This document shows positions 1 through 5,034 of a stretch of DNA of 5,034 nucleotides, piece after piece. Position numbers and translations under genes: made by a program. The notes beneath the pieces were generated by a model that saw nothing but the letters and a program-made list of their open reading frames with translations, was not told where the DNA came from and searched no databases. Location of the stretch: the NCBI GenBank assembly GCA_030595455.1, contig JAUVDF010000100.1:1-5034 (forward strand). Reading direction: 5' to 3'. This DNA comes from Fidelibacterota bacterium (lineage in GTDB: Bacteria; Fidelibacterota; UBA8477; JABMPR01). The first letter of the stretch is position 1, and each line of letters opens with the position of its first letter.

Positions 1-858
1 ATTCAAAAAGATACTGAACGTCTTGTAGCCAAGTACCATGATACTAGCTCCGGCGCAATGACCCGCATCTCTCTGGCACCCTGTTCACCTTTCTCGGTCA
101 CAGCAAAACTTATGCAGCAAACTGCTGCGTACGCCCAGGATCATGATTTACAAATACACACCCATCTTGCTGAAACATTGGATGAAGAACGGTTCTGCCT
201 GGAGACCTTTGGGAAGCGTCCTGTAGGGTTGATACAGGATTTAAATTGGCTGACCAGTAATGCCTGGTATGCCCATGCAGTTCACTTAAATGATGATGAA
301 ATCAAGTCGATGGGTGATAATGGTGTTGGAGTATCCCATTGTCCCACTTCTAATATGAGATTGGGCTCTGGAATAGCTCGTATACGTGAACTGTTGGACG
401 CCAAGGTAAGTGTCAGTTTGGGTGTAGATGGAAGTGCTTCCAATGATTCAGGAGATATGCTTCTAGAAATGCGTAATGCTATGTTGCTATCTCGTCTACG
501 TGATGATCAGTACTGGCTCACGGCGCGTGATGTCCTCCGTATGGCAACTCGAGGTGGAGCTGCTGCTTTAGGTCGTCAGGACATTGGTGAACTGAGTGTT
601 GGCAAGCAAGCTGACCTGGCTCTATTTGATATGGGTGGATTATCCCAGGCTGGCGGTCTTTCTGATCCACTGGCAGCCCTACTCTTTACTACCCGTCACA
701 CACCCGTTGATTACCTTATCATCCAGGGTCAAGTTGTGATCAAACAGGGTGGGGCAGGAATTGAAGAAGCTCAACTTGTCGCTAAACAAAACAAAATTGC
801 TGAAGAGATGCTTCAAAAAGCCCAGGAACGTACGGGTATAAACTTTATTAACCATTAA
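1..858 (+). CDS. 8-oxoguanine deaminase-like amidohydrolase, 5'-truncated by window
   Basis: The reading frame is open from base 1 to the TAA at 856-858, giving 285 C-terminal residues. The family is usually about 450 residues, so the N-terminus, including the first metal-binding HxH motif, lies outside the window. The ATG at 58 is internal, because conserved sequence (LVAKYHDTSSGAM) runs into it. Visible from the first codon: APCSPFSVT (26-34); HTHLAET (53-59), with H55 as metal ligand and E58 as catalytic Glu; AHAVHL (91-96), with a catalytic His; SHCPTSNMRLGSG (112-124); and LGVDGSASND (140-149), with D143 as the last metal ligand. The C-terminus has the usual composite-domain return (GELSVGKQADLALFD). 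These motifs match the clade of 8-oxoguanine deaminase and hydroxyatrazine aminohydrolase, cytosolic COG0402-type enzymes that hydrolyse an exocyclic amine on a purine or triazine. 8-Oxoguanine to urate plus ammonia is the likeliest reaction; guanine or another aminated heterocycle remains possible. It sits 13 nt before the hydroxylase genes. Confidence 0.88.
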   Translation: MQKDTERLVAKYHDTSSGAMTRISLAPCSPFSVTAKLMQQTAAYAQDHDLQIHTHLAETLDEERFCLETFGKRPVGLIQDLNWLTSNAWYAHAVHLNDDEIKSMGDNGVGVSHCPTSNMRLGSGIARIRELLDAKVSVSLGVDGSASNDSGDMLLEMRNAMLLSRLRDDQYWLTARDVLRMATRGGAAALGRQDIGELSVGKQADLALFDMGGLSQAGGLSDPLAALLFTTRHTPVDYLIIQGQVVIKQGGAGIEEAQLVAKQNKIAEEMLQKAQERTGINFINH

Positions 859-860
859 TC

Positions 861-864
861 AGGT
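861..864 (+). promoter_or_regulatory. Shine-Dalgarno site for the FAD subunit
   Basis: AGGT lies 7 nt before the ATG at 872, inside the 13-nt gap after the deaminase stop. It is a modest site, but it supports ATG 872 as the start. The gap is too small for a separate promoter. Confidence 0.5.
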
Positions 865-871
865 AACATTT

Positions 872-1606
872 ATGTGGTCATCTATCCAACATATTATCAA
901 ACCAGATAGCTTTAGTGAAGCACTACAGCTGCAAAAAAATTCATCTTCAACTTTGCTGGCAGGTGGTAGTTATCTGGTATCCGAAAAAGATCTTAATATT
1001 CAAACGCTTATCAGCATCAGCCATCTACTGCCAGATACAGTAGAAAAAATTGAAGGTGGTTTACAAATTGGTGCTGGAATAACACTTCAGCATCTGCTAA
1101 CCAAGACCGGTAAAGCCCTGGCTAAAGCGATTACGTCGTCTTGTCCCTCGAAAAATATTCGCAATCAGAGAACCCTGGGTGGGGAAATCGCCAGGGACCG
1201 ACCAGATTCAGACCTAATGGTTTACCTATACGCCGCCGATGCACAATTACAAATTAATGAATTGGATTCATTTGTACATATTAGCAAATGGGACCGGCAG
1301 GGTATTATATCAAATGTCTTTATCCCAATAGGCCTGACGATGATTCAACGTGTTTCAGTCCTGGATTCGGCACCTGCTTTTGTCATTGCCGCGGTTCACG
1401 AAACCTCAAACTATTTCGCCATGGCAGTAGGAGGCAAATCTGAGCGGATATGTTATTGTCGCACAACTAACCCTCCCAAAGAAACTGATATCCGTCATTT
1501 TTTGGATGAGGTTGAGGCTATTTTTGGCACTGACCATTTCGGCTCACCCGATTACAAACGGAAGCTTGTATCGAAACTATTACACGAAATGACGGCAAAA
1601 TCATGA
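872..1606 (+). CDS. Molybdenum hydroxylase FAD-binding subunit (XDH/CoxM type)
   Basis: This 244-residue protein resembles the medium, FAD-binding subunit of xanthine dehydrogenase / CO dehydrogenase-type enzymes. That subunit takes electrons from the [2Fe-2S] subunit and passes them to NAD+ or another acceptor. Two FAD-domain signatures are visible: LLAGGSYLV (28-36), corresponding to the usual AGGTDL, and IRNQRTLGGEIARDRPDSDL (96-115), corresponding to the usual RN-x-x-TLGGNIA-x-ASP-x-SDL. The C-terminal domain follows from about 155 (LDSAPAFVIAAV, AVGGKSER) and ends with GSPDYKRKLVSKLLHEM (224-240), the normal family ending. It is short compared with the common 270-300 residues. Its FAD loop has Ser for Thr and GGE for GGN, so cofactor contacts or acceptor may differ. 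The gene starts 13 nt after the deaminase, and its TGA overlaps the ATG of the next gene (ATGA). Family assignment is firm; the physiological electron acceptor cannot be read from sequence. Confidence 0.87.
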   Translation: MWSSIQHIIKPDSFSEALQLQKNSSSTLLAGGSYLVSEKDLNIQTLISISHLLPDTVEKIEGGLQIGAGITLQHLLTKTGKALAKAITSSCPSKNIRNQRTLGGEIARDRPDSDLMVYLYAADAQLQINELDSFVHISKWDRQGIISNVFIPIGLTMIQRVSVLDSAPAFVIAAVHETSNYFAMAVGGKSERICYCRTTNPPKETDIRHFLDEVEAIFGTDHFGSPDYKRKLVSKLLHEMTAKS

Positions 1607-2079
1607 TCATACAATTCGAACTTAATGACCAGCTCGTTCAGGTAGAAACACAGCCTGGCACTACTCTGCTTGAATATCTACGTAGTATTGAACTTTACAG
1701 CGTTAAACATGGTTGTGATCATGGTGAATGTGGAGCATGCACTGTCTTGTTGAATCAAAAAGCAGTTAATGCCTGCCTGCTACTTATGCCCACATTAGAG
1801 GGAAAGAAAGTTGAGACGCTGGAAAAATTTTCAACCCACCAGCACATTAACTCTATGCAGGAAACCTTTCTCAAGGCTGGCGCCGTTCAATGTGGTTTCT
1901 GTACGCCAGGTATGCTCCTATCCCTGGAAGCATTAGATCGTGAAAAGCTTGACCTTAATGAAGATGATGTGCGTGACGCTTTAAACGGTAACCTTTGTCG
2001 CTGTACCGGTTATGTAAAACCGGTTGAAGCTGCTTTAAAAGCCCTGAAAGAGAATAAGGGCAAAGAGGTGCAATCATGA
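1603..2079 (+). CDS. Molybdenum hydroxylase [2Fe-2S] subunit (XDH/CoxS type)
   Basis: This 158-residue protein is the small iron-sulfur subunit that relays electrons from the molybdenum site to FAD. All eight cluster ligands are present. The plant-ferredoxin-like N-terminal domain has C38, C43, C46 and C58 (GCDHGECGACTVLLN, then NAC). The C-terminal helical domain has C97 and C100 (QCGFCTPGM) and C132 and C134 (LCRCTGY). Q96, just before C97, is the conserved residue that contacts the pterin cofactor in this family. Length is normal for the stand-alone subunit (about 150-170). The ATG overlaps the preceding stop as ATGA and has no strong Shine-Dalgarno site, so initiation probably depends on translational coupling to the FAD subunit. 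The gene ends in another ATGA overlap with the large subunit. Position, length and the complete cysteine set make this assignment very secure. Confidence 0.97.
   Translation: MIIQFELNDQLVQVETQPGTTLLEYLRSIELYSVKHGCDHGECGACTVLLNQKAVNACLLLMPTLEGKKVETLEKFSTHQHINSMQETFLKAGAVQCGFCTPGMLLSLEALDREKLDLNEDDVRDALNGNLCRCTGYVKPVEAALKALKENKGKEVQS
2064..2070 (+). promoter_or_regulatory. Shine-Dalgarno site for the large subunit
   Basis: AGAGGTG lies within the last codons of the [2Fe-2S] subunit gene, 5 nt before the ATG at 2076. With the ATGA overlap it fixes that ATG as the start and suggests coupled translation of these two subunits. Confidence 0.6.
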
Positions 2080-4358
2080 AAGTGATTGGCAAAGATATTC
2101 AGCGAGTCGATGGTCCGGCTCTGGTGAAGGGGAAACCAGTTTTTGCTGATGATATCAGACTAAAAGATATTTTACATGTTAAAATCCTCCATAGTCCCGT
2201 CGCCCATGCAAAAATCCTGCAGATCAACACTGATCAAGCAGAAGCACTGGATGGTGTCGTTGCTATTTTTACTCACAATGATTTTAAGCCCCACTATTAC
2301 ACTACGGCCGGTCAAGGCTATCCAGAACCCGGACCTCGGGATATGCGCATTCTGGACTCAACCGTTCGCTATGTTGGTGACCGTGTGGCATTTGTCGCTG
2401 CTGAAACCTTGGAGATTGCAGAACAAGCACTAAAGCTCATTCAGGTTAAGTATAAAGAGCTGCCCTGTATTTTTGACGCTCAAGAATCCATAACGGCCGG
2501 ATTTGCCCTGCATCCAGCAGAAGGCACCAGTGGTATTCACGATATTGATAAAAACATTGCTGCCCATCTGGATGCAGAACTGGGTGATGTTGAAGCTGCT
2601 TTGTCAGAATCCGCTCATGTTTTTGAGGGAACTTACAGCACACCTTTTGTTCAGATGGCCCATATCGAGCCCCATATTTCCCTGACCTGGTTAGATAACA
2701 ATAATCGCCTGGTGATCAGAACCTCTACTCAGGTTCCCCATCATGTCCGACGCATTGTTGCTGAAGTTCTGGATATTCCAGTAGGTCGCATCCGTGTAAT
2801 TAAGCCCCGAATCGGTGGTGGATTCGGCGGCAAGCAGGAGATTCTGAATGAGGAAGTTGTAGGAGCAGTCACCCTCAAAACAGGCCGACCAGCTCGCATC
2901 GAATACACCCGTGAAGAAGAATTATTTGCTGCTCGTGTACGTCATCCGGAACTCGTGACGTTTCGACTTGGCTTTGATGAGAACCAGCACCTTACCGCTA
3001 TCGATCTAAATATTCTTGAGGATTGTGGCGCCTACGGACCCCACGCTCTTACGGTCATGTCCGTCACCTCCCAGAAAGCGCTGAGTATGTATAAAGCACC
3101 AAATATCCGGGTAAATGGAGATGGTGTTTATACCAACCTGCCTATCGGTGGTGCTTACCGCGGTTATGGTGCTCCCCAGGCCTTCTTCCCATTGGAAAGC
3201 CTTATAGATGAAGCTGCAGAAGCGATGGGTATTGATCCCATTGAACTACGCTTAAAGAATGTTTTTCAGGTGGGTGATGATATACCCATTGCTAAGATTC
3301 TAGGCGAAGGCCGCGAAGGCTTCCCCATGGTGCTCTATAGCAATGAAATTGCTGCCTGCCTTAAAGAAGGCCGTGAATTAAGCAACTGGGAGACTATCAG
3401 AGCCAACCAACAGTCTGGTCGTTTTCGTCGCGGAATTGGTGTGGCCGTGGCTGGCCAGGGATCTGGAATTCCTGGAATTGATATGGGCTCAGCTTTCATC
3501 AAAATGAATGAAGATGCTAGCTTCAATCTTCAAGTTGGTGCGACTGATTTGGGTACAGGATCAGATACGGCTCTGGCCCAGATAGCGGCTGAAGTTTTAA
3601 ATGTCTCGGTCGATAAGATCATTGTTTATTCCTCCGATACAGACATGACCCCCTTTGATACCGGTGCCTACGCTTCCAGTACAACTTACATTTCTGGCGC
3701 TGCTGTTAAAAAAGCTGCGGAAGCCTGCAAGCTGATGATTCTGGAACAGGGCAAAAAGCTGCTGCAAACCGACGATGCGAAAATTGTCAATACTGATGTA
3801 CTGGGTTCGGATGGACAGAGTATCTCCTTTTCAGATATCTGCATCAAATCCTTTTACACAGATGAGCAGCAGCAAATCATGGGCATCGCCTCCCATCTCA
3901 GTTATGATTCACCTCCTCCTTATAATGCTACATTTGCCGAAGTGGAGGTAGATACACTTACTGGAATCGTGCGGGTGATTAAGCTGGTCTCCGTAACGGA
4001 TGCGGGTCAAATCATTAATCCAAAAATGGCAGAAGGACAAGTTGAAGGAGCCATTCCCCAATCTTTAGGAATGGCACTTACAGAGTTTATGCCTTTTGAT
4101 GAAAAAGGGCGGATGTTGAATTTGGACTTCAATAGTTACCATATATATTCCGCCAAGGATATGCCAGAACTGGTAGTACGCTTCGTTGAATCCAATGAGC
4201 CTACCGGTCCCTATGGAGCTAAGGCTGTAGCTGAAATTCCGATCTCTGCTCCGGCTCCGGCTGTAACCAATGCAATTTATCAGGCAGTGGGGGTTCGCAT
4301 CAAGCATCTGCCAGTGAAACCAGAAGAAGTGCTGGCTAAAATACACCTGGAGGATTAA
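2076..4358 (+). CDS. Molybdenum hydroxylase molybdopterin-binding large subunit (XDH family)
   Basis: This 760-residue catalytic subunit belongs to the xanthine dehydrogenase / aldehyde oxidase / CO-dehydrogenase family and is of normal length. It starts with the typical IGKDIQRVDGPALVKGKPVFADD, followed by the a/b hammerhead domain (to about 130) and two molybdopterin-binding domains. Visible motifs: MAHIEPH (194-200); STQ with Q219, aligning with bovine XDH Q767 near molybdenum; IGGGFGGKQE (246-255); GGAYRGYGAPQ (358-368), where R362 aligns with substrate-binding R880; VGATDLGTGSDT (487-498), a cofactor loop; and GAKAVAEIP with E720 as the catalytic base (bovine E1261). The position aligning with bovine E802, a purine-contacting Glu, is Q254, so a substrate other than xanthine or hypoxanthine is possible. 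The enzyme hydroxylates a carbon next to a ring nitrogen or an aldehyde, using water. It overlaps the [2Fe-2S] gene by 4 nt. No signal peptide is seen, so it is probably cytoplasmic. A purine substrate is inferred from the deaminase next door. Confidence 0.94.
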   Translation: MKVIGKDIQRVDGPALVKGKPVFADDIRLKDILHVKILHSPVAHAKILQINTDQAEALDGVVAIFTHNDFKPHYYTTAGQGYPEPGPRDMRILDSTVRYVGDRVAFVAAETLEIAEQALKLIQVKYKELPCIFDAQESITAGFALHPAEGTSGIHDIDKNIAAHLDAELGDVEAALSESAHVFEGTYSTPFVQMAHIEPHISLTWLDNNNRLVIRTSTQVPHHVRRIVAEVLDIPVGRIRVIKPRIGGGFGGKQEILNEEVVGAVTLKTGRPARIEYTREEELFAARVRHPELVTFRLGFDENQHLTAIDLNILEDCGAYGPHALTVMSVTSQKALSMYKAPNIRVNGDGVYTNLPIGGAYRGYGAPQAFFPLESLIDEAAEAMGIDPIELRLKNVFQVGDDIPIAKILGEGREGFPMVLYSNEIAACLKEGRELSNWETIRANQQSGRFRRGIGVAVAGQGSGIPGIDMGSAFIKMNEDASFNLQVGATDLGTGSDTALAQIAAEVLNVSVDKIIVYSSDTDMTPFDTGAYASSTTYISGAAVKKAAEACKLMILEQGKKLLQTDDAKIVNTDVLGSDGQSISFSDICIKSFYTDEQQQIMGIASHLSYDSPPPYNATFAEVEVDTLTGIVRVIKLVSVTDAGQIINPKMAEGQVEGAIPQSLGMALTEFMPFDEKGRMLNLDFNSYHIYSAKDMPELVVRFVESNEPTGPYGAKAVAEIPISAPAPAVTNAIYQAVGVRIKHLPVKPEEVLAKIHLED
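4349..4353 (+). promoter_or_regulatory. Strong Shine-Dalgarno site for tag
   Basis: GGAGG lies inside the last codons of the large-subunit gene, 8 nt before the ATG at 4362. It is the best ribosome binding site in the window. It supports that ATG and indicates that tag is translated from the same message as the hydroxylase genes. Confidence 0.75.
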
Positions 4359-4361
4359 CCC

Positions 4362-4934
4362 ATGAGTGAGACCCCTAAGCGCTGTCGCTGGGTACCCCAA
4401 AATAAACCAACCTATGTTAAATACCATGATCAGGAATGGGGCGTTCCCGTTCTGGATGATATAAAGATGTTCGAATTTCTGGTTCTTGAATCATTTCAAG
4501 CTGGATTGAGCTGGGAGATTATCCTTAACAAGCGGGAAAACTTTCGAAAAGCTTTTGCTCAGTTCGATTATAAAAAAGTTGCTGCATTTGGAGAAGACAA
4601 GGTTCAGGAATTACTTCAGGACAAAGGGATTGTTCGAAACCAGCTTAAAATTCGAGCAGCGATCAATAATGCCCAACATTACCTGGAGGTAATCGATGAA
4701 TTTGGTAGCTTCTGTAACTATTTCTGGAAGTACTCTGACAACAAACCAATTCAGAACCATTTCAATACTTTAGATAATATTCCGGCCAGCACCCCATTGT
4801 CAGACACAATCTCCAAAGATCTTAAACAGAGGGGCTTCAAATTCCTCGGGACAACTGTAGTTTATGCTCACATGCAGGCTGTGGGCATGGTGAACGATCA
4901 TCTTGAGGAATGTTTTCGGTATACCGAAGTGTAA
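4362..4934 (+). CDS. tag: DNA-3-methyladenine glycosylase I
   Basis: This 190-residue protein aligns along its whole length with E. coli Tag (187 residues), a helix-hairpin-helix base-excision enzyme that removes 3-methyladenine from alkylated DNA and leaves an abasic site. The Zn-binding snap is complete: C8 and H22 near the N-terminus, H180 and C184 near the C-terminus (NDHLEEC), matching E. coli C4, H17, H175 and C179. Base-pocket residues are kept: Y21, E43 (E. coli E38) and W51 in LESFQAGLSW. Other hallmarks are KYHDQEWGVP (20-29), KRENFRKAF, QRGFKFLGTTVVYAHMQAVGMVNDH, and the buried GIVRNQLKI stretch. The ATG at 4362 has a strong GGAGG and begins 3 nt after the large-subunit stop, so it is very probably the last gene of the operon. 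The protein looks intact and functional. No Ada-like or LexA-like site is visible, so it probably follows operon expression rather than having its own alkylation-inducible promoter. Confidence 0.97.
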   Translation: MSETPKRCRWVPQNKPTYVKYHDQEWGVPVLDDIKMFEFLVLESFQAGLSWEIILNKRENFRKAFAQFDYKKVAAFGEDKVQELLQDKGIVRNQLKIRAAINNAQHYLEVIDEFGSFCNYFWKYSDNKPIQNHFNTLDNIPASTPLSDTISKDLKQRGFKFLGTTVVYAHMQAVGMVNDHLEECFRYTEV

Positions 4935-4952
4935 ACGAATTTTTTCTTTAAG

Positions 4953-4989
4953 AAGCGAGGATTCGAATCCTCGCCTTGATTTATATTTT
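4953..4989 (+). terminator. Probable intrinsic terminator after tag
   Basis: A perfect 20-nt palindrome occupies 4955-4974, with half-site GCGAGGATTC. As RNA it can form an 8-bp stem (4955-4962 with 4967-4974) closed by a UCGA tetraloop. Skipping C4975, the stem can extend by two A-U pairs (4953-4954 with 4976-4977). It begins 20 nt after the tag stop and is followed on the plus strand by a loose T-rich run (TTGATTTATATTTT). The U-tract is interrupted, so efficiency is uncertain. On the minus strand the stem is followed by TTCTT only, which gives weaker support for bidirectional use. Being a perfect DNA palindrome, it could alternatively be a protein-binding site or a dispersed repeat unit. 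Confidence 0.6.
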
Positions 4990-5034
4990 CAAACCCAATG
5001 ACATCTGCCCATGGGGCTCTGTAAAGTGTGAGCC
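4981..5034 (-). CDS. Possible 3' end of a convergent gene (17 codons)
   Basis: Read on the minus strand, a frame is open from the window edge (5034) to a TAA at 4983-4981 and gives GSHFTEPHGQMSLGLKI. The tail QMSLGLKI alternates polar and hydrophobic residues, as in the last transmembrane strand of outer-membrane beta-barrels such as TonB-dependent receptors, although those usually end in Phe or another aromatic residue. Its stop lies 6 nt from the terminator palindrome, which suits a convergent gene pair sharing a hairpin. Seventeen codons are far too few to establish a gene or family, and another minus-strand frame is also open here. This is a tentative call. Confidence 0.3.
   Translation of the reverse strand, partial: GSHFTEPHGQMSLGLKI

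Noticed and set aside
58..858. ATG at 58 as the start of the amidohydrolase
   Set aside because: The frame is open back to base 1 and encodes conserved family sequence (LVAKYHDTSSGAM). A start at 58 would also lack the first metal-binding motif, so the gene is cut by the window edge rather than short.
1603..1606. ATGA overlaps (here and at 2076-2079) as frameshift or sequencing errors
   Set aside because: Each overlap joins two complete proteins with correct family N- and C-termini. Stop/start overlaps are normal in multi-subunit operons.
2176..2685. Short overlapping open frames on both strands inside the large-subunit gene
   Set aside because: They overlap conserved coding sequence in another frame, and their translations look random (low-complexity, Cys/Trp/His-rich), with no start signals.
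4065..4427. 120-codon minus-strand open frame across the large subunit/tag junction
   Set aside because: It lies antisense to two firmly identified genes, has no recognisable family features and no convincing ribosome binding site. It is a shadow of the coding strand.
4955..4974. tRNA T-arm (GGATTCGAATCC resembles a TpsiC loop)
   Set aside because: The sequence is an even, perfect palindrome, so it does not give a 5-bp stem with a 7-nt loop and G53-C61. The upstream sequence is the tag coding region, with no anticodon or D arm, and no acceptor end or CCA follows.
5007..5017. Near-palindrome GCCCATGGGGC close to the right edge
   Set aside because: It is short, has one extra G, and lies within a possible coding tail. 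It is most simply chance.

Overview
This window is a compact, same-strand bacterial gene cluster for purine-type ring deamination and hydroxylation, followed by a DNA-repair gene. The left end cuts into an amidohydrolase that closely resembles 8-oxoguanine deaminases. Next come three subunits of a molybdenum hydroxylase of the xanthine dehydrogenase / CO-dehydrogenase superfamily, in the order FAD subunit, [2Fe-2S] subunit, molybdopterin subunit. The last plus-strand gene is tag, DNA-3-methyladenine glycosylase I. Spacing is very tight: 13 nt, a 4-nt ATGA overlap, a second ATGA overlap, then 3 nt. No promoter or terminator is visible between the genes, so one polycistronic transcript is likely, starting upstream of the window.

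After tag (about 4935-5034) there is a short non-coding strip with a perfect 20-nt palindrome that probably ends the operon. It is followed by what may be the last 17 codons of a convergent minus-strand gene. No stretch longer than 100 nt lacks a gene, and I see no RNA gene, mobile element, CRISPR array or phage feature.

How the genes fit together (inference from families): the deaminase would turn 8-oxoguanine into urate, or guanine into xanthine. The hydroxylase would oxidise a purine or similar N-heterocycle, passing electrons from Mo through two [2Fe-2S] clusters to FAD and an external acceptor. Tag releases free 3-methyladenine from alkylated DNA. A shared theme of disposing of free, damaged or surplus purine bases is attractive but unproven; simple purine catabolism with tag as a passenger is the plainer reading.

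Organism: a bacterium with moderate base composition (judged by eye), ATG starts and recognisable Shine-Dalgarno sites. The protein style, especially of Tag and the FAD subunit, suggests a Gram-negative lineage, perhaps in or near the Bacteroidota/FCB group. This is a weak impression and I would not assign a taxon. All genes look intact apart from those cut by the window ends. The region appears to be an ordinary metabolic operon rather than an exotic new system; the main points of interest are the gene combination and some active-site substitutions.
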